This document shows positions 38,082-44,705 of a DNA stretch of 64,000 bases, piece by piece. A model generated the notes under the pieces. That model searched no databases, was not told the origin of the DNA, and saw only the letters and a program-made list of their open reading frames with translations. The DNA comes from Sphingomonas nostoxanthinifaciens (lineage in GTDB: Bacteria; Pseudomonadota; Alphaproteobacteria; Sphingomonadales; Sphingomonadaceae), in NCBI RefSeq assembly GCF_019930585.1, contig NZ_CP082839.1:1612001-1676000 (forward strand), read 5' to 3'. The translations under genes and the position numbers were made by a program. The first letter of the stretch is position 1. Every line of letters starts with the position of its first letter.

Positions 38082-38477
38082 TCAGCCAAGCATCAATCCG
38101 GCGATGACGAGGACGAGGCCGAGCGTCGCCGCCATCCACACGATCGTCCGCACCACCGGCACGCCGGCAGCGTAGAGCGGCAGGTAGATTACGCGGCCCC
38201 AGAAATAGAGATGCGCGCCGAGCGTCGTCTTCCACCCCAGCCGGCCGGCGACGACCGCGCCGAGAATGGCGGCCGCGAACAAAGGCAGGGTCTCGAACAG
38301 ATTGGCCTGCGCGCGCAGCAACCGGCCCGCTAGCGGATCGAGCGGCGGCATGTCGTCGTCGCGCGCGCCCATGTTCCAGGTGGTGCCATATTGCTTGGTG
38401 CGGATCTGCGCGGCGGCGAAGATGTTGACCAGCGCGAGGATCAGGCATCCGCCCAGCAGCGTCAGTTCAATCGGCAT
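38082..38477 (-). CDS. MAPEG family membrane protein
   Basis: A 131-residue four-helix protein of the MAPEG superfamily (membrane-associated eicosanoid/glutathione metabolism). Features include an N-terminal membrane helix (IELTLLGGCLILALVNIFAAAQI), the conserved loop RAQANLFETLPLFAAAILGA (family motif RAxxNxxEnxP) and YFWGRVIYLPLYAAGVPVVRT. ATG 38477 is preferred because the longer frame adds non-homologous Arg-rich residues. It diverges from the small membrane protein at 38621. Confidence 0.88.
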   Translation of the reverse strand: MPIELTLLGGCLILALVNIFAAAQIRTKQYGTTWNMGARDDDMPPLDPLAGRLLRAQANLFETLPLFAAAILGAVVAGRLGWKTTLGAHLYFWGRVIYLPLYAAGVPVVRTIVWMAATLGLVLVIAGLMLG

Positions 38478-38570
38478 TGCGCGTCGTTCCCTTCGACAAA
38501 GGCGGCGGAATGCCCGATCGTCGATCCGCTGCCAACGCCGAACGAGTGATGACGGATGCGTCGATCTGGT

Positions 38571-38588
38571 GTATTGGTCGTACAATAC
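38571..38588. promoter_or_regulatory. Inverted repeat in the MAPEG/38621 divergent intergenic region
   Basis: GTATTG-GTCGTA-CAATAC is a perfect six-base inverted repeat that contains a TACAAT -10-like hexamer on the plus strand. Placed midway between divergent starts, it is a candidate operator or promoter; the assignment rests on pattern only. Confidence 0.35.
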
Positions 38589-38620
38589 GGCCACGGCCCA
38601 ATCGAGGAGCGCCTGCATCC

Positions 38621-38842
38621 ATGCTCAACCTGTTGTCGCTCGGAATCGGGGTCGTCGCGATCGTGCCGGTCCTGTTCGCATTGCTGCCGCTGCTGGGCTG
38701 GGCGAATTGGTTCATCCTGCCGCTCCCCGTGGTCGGCCTCGCGATCGGCACGCTCTCGCGCTACAATTCGGGGCGCAACCTCAATCTGGTGGTGCTGATC
38801 GTGGCGGTGCTGCGGCTGATGCTGGGCCACGGCATCTTCTGA
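38621..38842 (+). CDS. Small two-helix membrane protein of unknown function
   Basis: A 73-residue hydrophobic protein with two transmembrane stretches (LSLGIGVVAIVPVLFALLPLLGWANWFILPLPVVGLAIG and LNLVVLIVAVLRLMLGHGIF) joined by a short polar turn LSRYNSGRN. No family is recognised with confidence. It starts at ATG 38621 with GAGG-containing sequence upstream. Its stop overlaps the next start as TGATG. Confidence 0.72.
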   Translation: MLNLLSLGIGVVAIVPVLFALLPLLGWANWFILPLPVVGLAIGTLSRYNSGRNLNLVVLIVAVLRLMLGHGIF

Positions 38843-39261
38843 TGCTGGCAGCATTCGCGCTGGCGGTCGCCGATCCCGTGCCGCCGACGCCGCCGGCCGC
38901 GGCGGCCGTCAGCGCGGCGGTGCAGGTTGTGCGCGATTATTATGGCGCGATCGGCCGGCACGACTGGCGCACGGTCCACGCCATGTTTGCCAACGGCCAT
39001 AGCGTTGCGGCTTTGCGGCGCGGCTATGCCGACACCCGATCCGTGACGGTCGAACCCTTGCCGCCGTTCGAAAGCGACGCGGGCATGAGCCATGTCTGGA
39101 CCGACATCCGTGTGCGGGTGACGGCGCTCCACCGCGACGGAAGCCGGCATGTCTATGCCGGCAGCTATCGGCTGACGCGGGTCAACGACGTCGACGGCTC
39201 GACCGCGGCGCAACGGCGCTGGCACATCACGTCGGCGACGCTGGCGGAAGTGCCGCGCTGA
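38842..39261 (+). CDS. Putative SnoaL/NTF2-like exported protein
   Basis: A 139-residue protein with a short hydrophobic N-terminus (MLAAFALAVADPVPPTPPAAA) that may be a signal peptide. The remainder has an NTF2-like layout: AVQVVRDYYGAIGRHDWRTVHAMFANG helix region, followed by a curved sheet (SHVWTDIRVRVTALHRDGSRHVYAGSYRLTRV, then QRRWHITSATLAEV). Family assignment is tentative and no catalytic residues are evident. Its start overlaps the preceding stop, so translation is coupled. Confidence 0.68.
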   Translation: MLAAFALAVADPVPPTPPAAAAVSAAVQVVRDYYGAIGRHDWRTVHAMFANGHSVAALRRGYADTRSVTVEPLPPFESDAGMSHVWTDIRVRVTALHRDGSRHVYAGSYRLTRVNDVDGSTAAQRRWHITSATLAEVPR

Positions 39262-39311
39262 CGCCTTGCACGCGCGCCGAACCGCGATACGTTGGTTGGG
39301 GGGAGGGGCCG

Positions 39312-39872
39312 ATGCCGCAGGATCCCAGGGTCGACGCTTATATCGCCGGGGCGGCGCCGTTCGCGCAGCCGATCCTCACCCACCTGCGTGGTCTGGTTCA
39401 TCGCGCGTGCCCGGATGTCGAGGAGGCGATCAAATGGAGCCGCCCCTTCTTCCTGCGCGAAGGCCGGCCATTCGCGGCGATGTCGGCATTCAAGGCGCAT
39501 GCGACCTTCCGCTTCTGGCGCGCCAACGATGGCCCCGAGCGCGCGGAGGAGTTTCGCAGCCTGACGTCGCTCGCCGACCTGCCCGACGATGCGGCGTTGG
39601 AGGAGACGATCCGCGCCGCCGCCGACACGCCTCGCCCGGCCCCGCGACCTCGGAGCGCGCCGAAGCCACCGCTGCCGATGTCGGCCGATCTGATCGAGAT
39701 GCTGGCGGCCGGAGGCGCGGGCGCAGCGTTCGATGCGCTCACGCCCGGCCAGCGCCGCGAGTATATCGAGTGGATCGAGGAGGCGAAGCGTCCCGAAACG
39801 CGGGCCAAGCGGCTGGCCACGACACTGGCGCAGGTGGCTGAGGGCAAGTCGCTCAACTGGCAATATCGGTAA
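39312..39872 (+). CDS. YdeI/OmdA family protein (DUF1801-like N-terminus)
   Basis: A 186-residue protein. The N-terminal ~115 residues match the DUF1801/YdhG-like fold (PRVDAYIAGAAPFAQPILTHLRGLVHRACPDVEEAIKWSRPFFLREGRPFAAMSAFKAHATFRFW). The C-terminal part carries the OmdA/YdeI motif (ADLIEMLAAGGAGAAFDALTPGQRREYIEWIEEAKRPETRAKRLATTLAQVAEGK). Relatives in B. subtilis are linked to resistance to cationic peptides, but the molecular role is unknown. It starts at ATG 39312 with GGGGAGG before it. Confidence 0.88.
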   Translation: MPQDPRVDAYIAGAAPFAQPILTHLRGLVHRACPDVEEAIKWSRPFFLREGRPFAAMSAFKAHATFRFWRANDGPERAEEFRSLTSLADLPDDAALEETIRAAADTPRPAPRPRSAPKPPLPMSADLIEMLAAGGAGAAFDALTPGQRREYIEWIEEAKRPETRAKRLATTLAQVAEGKSLNWQYR

Positions 39873-39880
39873 CCGATCCC

Positions 39881-39970
39881 GTCATGCCGGGATCGTTCCG
39901 GCATCCACCCTGCTTCATGAGCGACGATCGGTTTGCTGGGCGGTGGACCCCGGAACAAGTCCGGGGTGAC
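39881..39970. repeat. REPIN-like composite inverted repeat, family A type
   Basis: GTCATGCCGGGATCGTTCCGGCATCCACC faces GGTGGACCCCGGAACAAGTCCGGGGTGAC. It lies between convergent genes and is closely related to the element at 33370-33455. Confidence 0.85.
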
Positions 39971-39999
39971 GGAAGACCGGCAGGCGGCGGCGCGTCGCC

Positions 40000-40239
40000 C
40001 TACAGGTCAATCCCTGCCGCGATCGCCTCCAGCTTGCGTACCCGCTCGCGCAGGTCGGCGAGTTCGATGCGCGCGCCGGTGGTGCCGGGCGGTGGGCCAT
40101 CGGCGGCGCGGGGCCCCTCGATCGACAGGCGCTGGAGCGCGATCCATTCGCGCCAGCCCCTGAGCAGGGCGAAGGTGACCACCACCAGGCCGAGCAATGC
40201 GGCGGCGACGATCAGTTCGGTGACGAGCGGATCCGACAT
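40000..40239 (-). CDS. Small membrane/coiled-coil protein, PspB-like (third extra copy)
   Basis: A 79-residue protein: one N-terminal transmembrane helix (LVTELIVAAALLGLVVVTFALL), then a linker and a C-terminal amphipathic helix ELADLRERVRKLEAIAAGI. The layout resembles PspB (membrane anchor plus RxxxLExI coiled coil), and it sits last in the psp operon. ATG 40239 has AAGGAG eight bases upstream; the SD overlaps the end of the preceding gene, so coupling is likely. Homology to PspB is suggested by layout and motif only. Confidence 0.7.
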   Translation of the reverse strand: MSDPLVTELIVAAALLGLVVVTFALLRGWREWIALQRLSIEGPRAADGPPPGTTGARIELADLRERVRKLEAIAAGIDL

Positions 40240-40244
40240 GATCA

Positions 40245-40502
40245 CTACTCCTTATGCTGGCGTAAAGCTTCGATCTCGCGCTCCAATGCGATCGATCGGG
40301 TGTGATCGCCGTCGGTGACGATGCGTTCGAGCACGGCGATGCGATCCTTGAGCTGGCGCAATTCGGCGCGCAGCCGCTCCGGCTCGCTATCGTCGCGTGC
40401 CTCGTTGAGCGGCGCCGCGTTCAGTTTCGCGCGCTGCAGCCGGGTGTAGCAGACGATCGCCACGATCAGGACGACCATCAGGAAGGGTGCGAACTCGACC
40501 AT
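40245..40502 (-). CDS. Small membrane/coiled-coil protein, PspB-like (second extra copy)
   Basis: An 85-residue protein with an N-terminal membrane helix (APFLMVVLIVAIVCYTRL), an acidic/basic linker and a coiled coil containing LKDRIAVLERIVTDGDHTRSIALEREIEALRQ. The core RIAVLERIVTD closely matches RVAVLERILTD in the neighbour at 40528-40791 and RMNTIERIIA in PspB, indicating duplicated modules. ATG 40502 has AGGAGAG upstream. The function is probably in the Psp membrane-stress complex, inferred from position. Confidence 0.75.
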   Translation of the reverse strand: MVEFAPFLMVVLIVAIVCYTRLQRAKLNAAPLNEARDDSEPERLRAELRQLKDRIAVLERIVTDGDHTRSIALEREIEALRQHKE

Positions 40503-40527
40503 GAAGTCTCTCCTTTCGCGCGGCGGA

Positions 40528-40791
40528 TCAGTTGACCGGGCGGTCGCGCAACCGCTCGATCTCGTCGCCCAGATGGAGCGATCGGTCGGTCAGGATGCGC
40601 TCCAGCACCGCGACGCGCTGTTCCAGCCGTTCGGTCTTGGCGGCATATTGCGCGGCCTTTTCGGCGGCCATGCCGGCTTCCATCTCCATGCGGCGCTCCT
40701 TGAGCGCCAGCCAGCTGCAGAAGGGCCGGCGAAGCAGCGCGACCACCGGGATGGAAACGCCGATGATCGGCACCAGAATACCAAAGTCCAT
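40528..40791 (-). CDS. Small membrane/coiled-coil protein, PspB-like (first extra copy)
   Basis: An 87-residue protein with an N-terminal hydrophobic helix (FGILVPIIGVSIPVVALL), a basic/aromatic turn, then a long charged helix with KTERLEQRVAVLERILTDRSLHLGDEIERLR. It shares the PspB-type element RVAVLERIL. It lies directly after pspC in the same orientation with 27 bases between. No separate promoter is evident. Confidence 0.75.
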   Translation of the reverse strand: MDFGILVPIIGVSIPVVALLRRPFCSWLALKERRMEMEAGMAAEKAAQYAAKTERLEQRVAVLERILTDRSLHLGDEIERLRDRPVN

Positions 40792-40818
40792 GATCGTTCC
40801 CCTATTTGGGCGCGCGCT

Positions 40819-41208
40819 TCAGCGCAGCGCCTCGATCTCGTCCGCCAGACGGCGGTTGTGGCTGGTGAGGTGCAGCTCGACGTCGGCGATGCGGCGATCG
40901 ATGTCGCGGAAGCGGGCGCGCACGTCGCGCACCGAATTGCCGGGCCGCGCGCGGACCTTCTGCCAGAATTTGCGATCCTCGCGATCCTCATAGTCGAACT
41001 CGTGCGGCTTGTCGTTCGCGAGCCAGCCGACGAGGAAATAAGCGAGGATGCCGAAGCCGCCGAAGAAGCCGGTGGCACAGTTGATAAGCACGAAGCCGAC
41101 GCGCACCAGCAACAGGTCGATGCCGGTATAGTCGGCGATCCCGGCGCAGACGCCCATGACCATGCTGTTGCGCTTGTCGAGATAGAAGCGGGTGCGACGC
41201 GGTTCCAT
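40819..41208 (-). CDS. pspC: Phage shock protein C
   Basis: A 129-residue PspC-domain membrane protein: RTRFYLDKRNSMVMGVCAGIADYTGIDLLLVRVGFVLINCATGFFGGFGILAYFLVGWLAND, the canonical VxGVxxGiaxyfgid motif and following transmembrane helix. A cytoplasmic or periplasmic C-terminal helix (DRRIADVELHLTSHNRRLADEIEALR) follows. In the Psp response PspB and PspC sense inner-membrane stress and release PspA from PspF. It sits in the standard pspA-B-C order. Confidence 0.94.
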   Translation of the reverse strand: MEPRRTRFYLDKRNSMVMGVCAGIADYTGIDLLLVRVGFVLINCATGFFGGFGILAYFLVGWLANDKPHEFDYEDREDRKFWQKVRARPGNSVRDVRARFRDIDRRIADVELHLTSHNRRLADEIEALR

Positions 41209-41239
41209 CGTTCCATTCCTTCCCTTGGATGAGATGTTT

Positions 41240-41542
41240 CTAGTGGTCGCGGCGGCGATCGCGGCTGCGATCGGCGCGGCGTTCGATCTCGCGATCCTCG
41301 ATCGGCTCGGCCTCGACGACGCGCGGGCGCCAGCCCGGATTGTCGGCGGCGATGATGCGCTCGATCGTGTTCATCCGATCGTCGAGCCGCCGGGCGAGGT
41401 CGTGCAGCTCGTCGAGGAGGTTCTCGTCCTCGATGCTCAGGCTGCCGCTCTTCTTCCACTGCGTGATGTAGTGGAAGACGACCCACGGCAGCCCGATGAA
41501 GATGGAGCCGCAGACGAAGATAGGAACCACAACGTGTTCCAT
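41240..41542 (-). CDS. pspB: Phage shock protein B
   Basis: A 100-residue inner-membrane protein with one N-terminal helix (VVVPIFVCGSIFIGLPWVVFHYITQWKK) and the conserved C-terminal coiled coil LLDELHDLARRLDDRMNTIERIIAADNPGWR, including the NPxWR ending typical of PspB. The extra tail is highly charged (DREIERRADRSRDRRRDH). It partners PspC in stress sensing. The pspA stop is four bases upstream. Confidence 0.92.
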   Translation of the reverse strand: MEHVVVPIFVCGSIFIGLPWVVFHYITQWKKSGSLSIEDENLLDELHDLARRLDDRMNTIERIIAADNPGWRPRVVEAEPIEDREIERRADRSRDRRRDH

Positions 41543-41546
41543 CGGA

Positions 41547-42215
41547 TCAACCCTCCCGGCCTGCGACCCGTGCCTTCAGCGCGGCGAGTTCGGCATCGAC
41601 CGCGTCTGCCGTGCGCAGCTCGGCGATCTCTTCCTCGAGCGTCTTCTGCTCGCCCAGTCCGGCGGCATCGGCGCGGCCCTCGGCCATGTCGACGCGGCGT
41701 TCGAGCACCTCGAAGCGGCTGAAGGCGTCCTCGACCTTCTGACCGGCATACATTTCGCGCAGGCGCGTGCGGTTCTGCGCGCTTTCCAGCCGGGTGGTGA
41801 TCGAGTTCTGGCGGGCGCGTGCCTCGCGCAGCTTGCTCTGCAGCTTGGCGATGTCCGCCTCACAGGCCGACAGCGCGTCGTCGATCGCGACGATCTCGTC
41901 CTGCAGCTGGTCGGCCAGGCCGGCCGCCTTCTGCTTCTCGACCAGGGCGGCCTTGGCGAGATCCTCGCGGCCCTTGGACAAAGCGAGCTCGGCCTTCTCG
42001 ACCCAGCCGGTCTGCACCTGATCCAGCTTGGCGATCTGGCGGCGCATCTCCTTCTGGTCGGCGATGTGCCGGGCGGCCGATGCGCGGACCTCGACGAGCG
42101 TCTCCTCCATTTCGAGGATGATCATGCGGATCATCTTCGCCGGATCCTCAGCCCGATCGAGCAGATCGGTCATGTTGGCAGCGATGATGTCGCGGGTGCG
42201 GGAGAAGATTCCCAT
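41547..42215 (-). CDS. pspA: Phage shock protein A
   Basis: A 222-residue PspA/IM30 (ESCRT-III-like) coiled-coil protein that binds stressed inner membrane and, in the resting state, inhibits PspF. It shows the canonical N-terminus MGIFSRTRDIIAANMTDLLDRAEDPAKMIRMIILEMEETLVEVRASAARHIADQKEM, long helices and a C-terminal helix EEEIAELRTADAVDAELAALKARV. It starts at ATG 42215 with AGGAG. The TonB-C-like gene is 92 bases upstream on the same strand; the main sigma-54 promoter lies before that gene. Confidence 0.96.
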   Translation of the reverse strand: MGIFSRTRDIIAANMTDLLDRAEDPAKMIRMIILEMEETLVEVRASAARHIADQKEMRRQIAKLDQVQTGWVEKAELALSKGREDLAKAALVEKQKAAGLADQLQDEIVAIDDALSACEADIAKLQSKLREARARQNSITTRLESAQNRTRLREMYAGQKVEDAFSRFEVLERRVDMAEGRADAAGLGEQKTLEEEIAELRTADAVDAELAALKARVAGREG

Positions 42216-42307
42216 CGATGGACTCCTGTAGGACGTGTTCGGCCAGACCTCGGCCACGGTGTAGGCCGGACCGGGCGAGGGGGGTAGCCCGATCCGGTCG
42301 AGGGGGA

Positions 42308-42799
42308 TCATCGCGCCGCCGCTGTCACGCGGCCGCCGGCGTCGTTGCTGGCCACGCGGACCTTCGCCTGATCGCGGAGCATCTCGCGGGCGGCGTCACG
42401 GTCGGTCGCCGCGAAATAGACGCGCAGATTGACGGTGCGCGCGGCGGTGGCGGGCAGCGCCGGATAGTCGATCGCACGAGCGGCGCGCAGCGCGTCGCGG
42501 TCGATCGCGGCATCGCCGCTGGAGCGCGCGATCGTTGCATCCTGGAAGCGACCGCTGGCGTCGAAGCTCGCGGTCAGCACCGTGGTGCCGACCTGCGGGC
42601 CATCGTTGACGCCGAGGCGAACGTTCTGCGACCCGTCGAGCTGATGCTGCACGTTCGCCTGCCACGCGGTGGCGGTGAGGGCAGGCGTCTCGGCGCGAAC
42701 CGGCGCGGCCGCGGCGACGACGCTGACGGCGGAGAGAGCGAGTGCGCCGGCGGCGGAAACCGCAATCCGTTGCGCGTCGGTTTTATCGAAATTGAACAT
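42308..42799 (-). CDS. Exported TonB C-terminal-like protein, first gene of psp operon
   Basis: A 163-residue protein. A signal peptide or membrane anchor (AQRIAVSAAGALALSAVSVVAAAAPVRAET) precedes a region with the layout of the TonB C-terminal domain: WQANVQHQLDG, TTVLTASFDASGRFQDATIARSSGDAAIDRDALRAARAIDYPALP and TVNLRVYFAATD. The SSG..AID..AL..A motif is characteristic. It has no proline-rich spacer, so it is not a classical TonB. It starts at ATG 42799 after AGGAG. It lies directly behind the sigma-54 promoter at 42855-42870 and ahead of pspA, so it should be induced with the Psp response. Its role there is unknown. Confidence 0.78.
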   Translation of the reverse strand: MFNFDKTDAQRIAVSAAGALALSAVSVVAAAAPVRAETPALTATAWQANVQHQLDGSQNVRLGVNDGPQVGTTVLTASFDASGRFQDATIARSSGDAAIDRDALRAARAIDYPALPATAARTVNLRVYFAATDRDAAREMLRDQAKVRVASNDAGGRVTAAAR

Positions 42800-42854
42800 G
42801 GCAAAATCTCCTGACCTTGATTTCTCACCGTCAATCCGGTGACGAACCAAGCAT

Positions 42855-42870
42855 TGCAGGAGGTGTGCCA
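42855..42870 (-). promoter_or_regulatory. Sigma-54 (-24/-12) promoter of the psp operon
   Basis: On the minus strand the sequence is TGGCACACCTCCTGCA, matching the consensus TGGCAC-N5-TTGCA at all but one defined position, with the invariant GG and GC spaced by ten bases. Transcription would start about 46 bases before the 42799 start codon. The adjacent divergent pspF supplies the expected activator. Confidence 0.88.
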
Positions 42871-42909
42871 AGTCAAATAAATGACAGAAATCGGCCGATT
42901 CTCGGTTGC

Positions 42910-42927
42910 GGTGCAGTGGCCTGCACC
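42910..42927. promoter_or_regulatory. Candidate PspF upstream activator site
   Basis: GGTGCAG-TGGC-CTGCACC is a perfect seven-base inverted repeat placed about 40 bases upstream of the -24 element, where enhancer binding sites for PspF are expected. A second dyad (TGGCG-AATTG-CGCCA, about 42949-42963) lies between it and the pspF start. The assignment is by position and symmetry. Confidence 0.55.
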
Positions 42928-42972
42928 ATTTCTTCGTTGCCAATATGTGGCGAATTGCGCCAACATATCGCC

Positions 42973-43995
42973 ATGCCGCGCGAAGCCAATTTCATCGGCC
43001 AGTCGGTCGCCTTTCTCGATGCCGTCGAGCGCGCGAGCCGCGCTGCCGCGCTCAACCGGCCAGTGCTCGTGATCGGCGAGCGCGGCACCGGCAAGGAGTT
43101 GGTCGCCGAGCGCCTGCACCGTCTGTCGGCGCGTTGGGCTGGCCCGCTGGTGACCATGAATTGCGCCGCGCTGCCGGAGACGTTGATCGAGGCGGAGCTG
43201 TTCGGCCACGAGGCGGGGGCGTTCACCGGCGCGACCAAGGCGCGGGTAGGCCGGTTCGAGGAGGCGGACGGCGGGACATTGTTTCTCGACGAACTGGCCA
43301 CGCTCAGCTCGGGCGCGCAGGAGCGGCTGTTGCGCGCGACCGAATATGGCGAGGTGACGCGGATCGGTGCATCGCGGCCGTTGCGCGTCGACGTGCGGAT
43401 CGTCGCTGCGACCAACGAGCATCTGCCCGAGCTGGTCGAGGAGGGGCGGTTCCGCGCGGATCTGCTCGACCGCCTGTCGTTCGAGGTCATCACCCTGCCG
43501 CCGCTGCGCGCGCGCGAGGGCGACGTGCCGGTGCTGGCGGACCATTTCGCACGGCGGATGGCGGCGGAACTCGGCTGGGCGCGATGGCCGGGCTTCAGCG
43601 CGCGCGCAGCCGCGGCGCTGGACGCGCACGACTGGCCCGGCAACGTGCGCGAGTTGCGGAATGTCGTCGAACGTGCGGTCTATCGCTGGGACACGCCGGA
43701 AAAGCCGGTCGACGCCATCCAGTTCGATCCGTTCGCCTCGCCATGGCGGCTGGCGGCGCCGCAGCCGAGCGTCGCCGCGACCCCCGCAAGCGAGCAGCCG
43801 GTCGCGACGTCATCGCCGATCGTGATCGATTGCGACGATTTCCGTGCCGCGACCCACGCGTTCGAGCGGCAATTGCTGGAAAGCGCGCTGGCCGGAAATC
43901 GCTTCAACCAGCGCGCGACCGCGACGGCGCTGAAGCTCAGCTACGATCAATTGCGCCACGCGCTCCGACGTCATGACCTGTTGGATAAAGGCTGA
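42973..43995 (+). CDS. pspF: Sigma-54-dependent activator PspF
   Basis: A 340-residue AAA+ enhancer-binding protein lacking a receiver domain, as PspF does. Residues: MPREANFIGQSVAFLDAVERAS, Walker A GERGTGKE (35-42), sigma-54 contact loop GAFTGA (82-87), Walker B TLFLDELATL, R-finger region, and GWPGNVREL-like DWPGNVRELRNVVERAVYRWD. A Pro/Ala linker leads to a C-terminal Fis-type HTH (QRATATALKLSYDQLRHALRRHDL). ATG 42973 is preferred over upstream in-frame starts. It diverges from the psp operon, the classical arrangement. Confidence 0.95.
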   Translation: MPREANFIGQSVAFLDAVERASRAAALNRPVLVIGERGTGKELVAERLHRLSARWAGPLVTMNCAALPETLIEAELFGHEAGAFTGATKARVGRFEEADGGTLFLDELATLSSGAQERLLRATEYGEVTRIGASRPLRVDVRIVAATNEHLPELVEEGRFRADLLDRLSFEVITLPPLRAREGDVPVLADHFARRMAAELGWARWPGFSARAAAALDAHDWPGNVRELRNVVERAVYRWDTPEKPVDAIQFDPFASPWRLAAPQPSVAATPASEQPVATSSPIVIDCDDFRAATHAFERQLLESALAGNRFNQRATATALKLSYDQLRHALRRHDLLDKG

Positions 43996-44031
43996 GGGCT
44001 CGCTTCCGCGAAACGGTTTCGGCCGGAGCGT

Positions 44032-44301
44032 TCACTCCTCGCCGAATTTAGCCTCGACCAGCCCGCACAATGCCTCGAGCGCCTTGTCCGCGCCGTCACC
44101 CGAGGCGGTGATCGTGACGGTGTCGCCCATCGCCGCGCCGAGCATCATCAGCCCCATGATCGATGTGCCGGCAACGCGCGATCCGTCCTTCTCGACCTCC
44201 ACCGTCGCCGATTGGCCGCTGGCGAGCGTCACGAACTTGGCGCTCGCGCGCGCATGGAGACCGCGTCGGTTGGAGATCAAAACCGTCCGTTCGATCGTCA
44301 C
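44032..44301 (-). CDS. ptsH: HPr phosphocarrier (incomplete nitrogen/carbon PTS)
   Basis: An 89-residue HPr. It has the active-site histidine in NRRGLHARASAKFV (His16) and a serine in AGTSIMGLMMLGA (near Ser47) that is the HPr kinase site, plus the C-terminal helix GADKALEALCGLVEAKFGEE. With the EIIA, RapZ and HprK genes upstream and no sugar permease, it belongs to the regulatory (non-transporting) PTS typical of alphaproteobacteria. It overlaps the EIIA gene by four bases. Confidence 0.93.
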   Translation of the reverse strand: MTIERTVLISNRRGLHARASAKFVTLASGQSATVEVEKDGSRVAGTSIMGLMMLGAAMGDTVTITASGDGADKALEALCGLVEAKFGEE

Positions 44302-44705
44302 GCGGCGGCAGCTCCCAACACTTCGGATGCGACGGAAATATATTTGCGGCCCGCTTCGCGCGCGGCAGCGACGGCGGCCTGAACCTTCATCATCTTGCGC
44401 GCGCCGCCCAGGCGGATCAGCATCGGCAGGTTGACGCCGGCGATCACCTCGACCCGGCCGGGTTCCATCAGCGAAATGGCGAGGTTGGACGGGGTGCCGC
44501 CGAACAGATCGGTCAGCAGGATCACGCCCGCGCCCGCATCCACCGCAGCGACCGCGCGCGCGATGTCGGCGCGCCGCGCCTCCATATCGTCCTCCGGCCC
44601 GATGCAGATCGCCTCGATAGCCGGCTGTGGTCCGACCACATGTTCCATTGCCCGCACGAACTCCGCCGCAAGCTGGCCATGCGTTACCAGCACCAGACCG
44701 ATCAT
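44298..44705 (-). CDS. PTS mannose/fructose-type EIIA protein
   Basis: A 135-residue EIIA-Man-fold protein: MIGLVLVTHGQLAAEFVRAMEHVVGP with the phosphorylatable histidine (His9), then VILLTDLFGGTPSNLAISL and VIAGVNLPMLIRL, all family hallmarks. It accepts phosphate from HPr. Without a permease its role is regulatory, for example through the ChvG/ChvI pair or RapZ, as seen in related bacteria. It overlaps rapZ and ptsH by four bases each. Confidence 0.93.
   Translation of the reverse strand: MIGLVLVTHGQLAAEFVRAMEHVVGPQPAIEAICIGPEDDMEARRADIARAVAAVDAGAGVILLTDLFGGTPSNLAISLMEPGRVEVIAGVNLPMLIRLGGARKMMKVQAAVAAAREAGRKYISVASEVLGAAAA

Noticed and set aside
42228..42245. Second sigma-54 promoter directly before pspA (TGGCCGAGGTCTGGCC, minus strand)
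   Set aside because: GG/GC spacing is right but the -12 box reads TGGC instead of TTGC. The much better site at 42855-42870 explains the operon.
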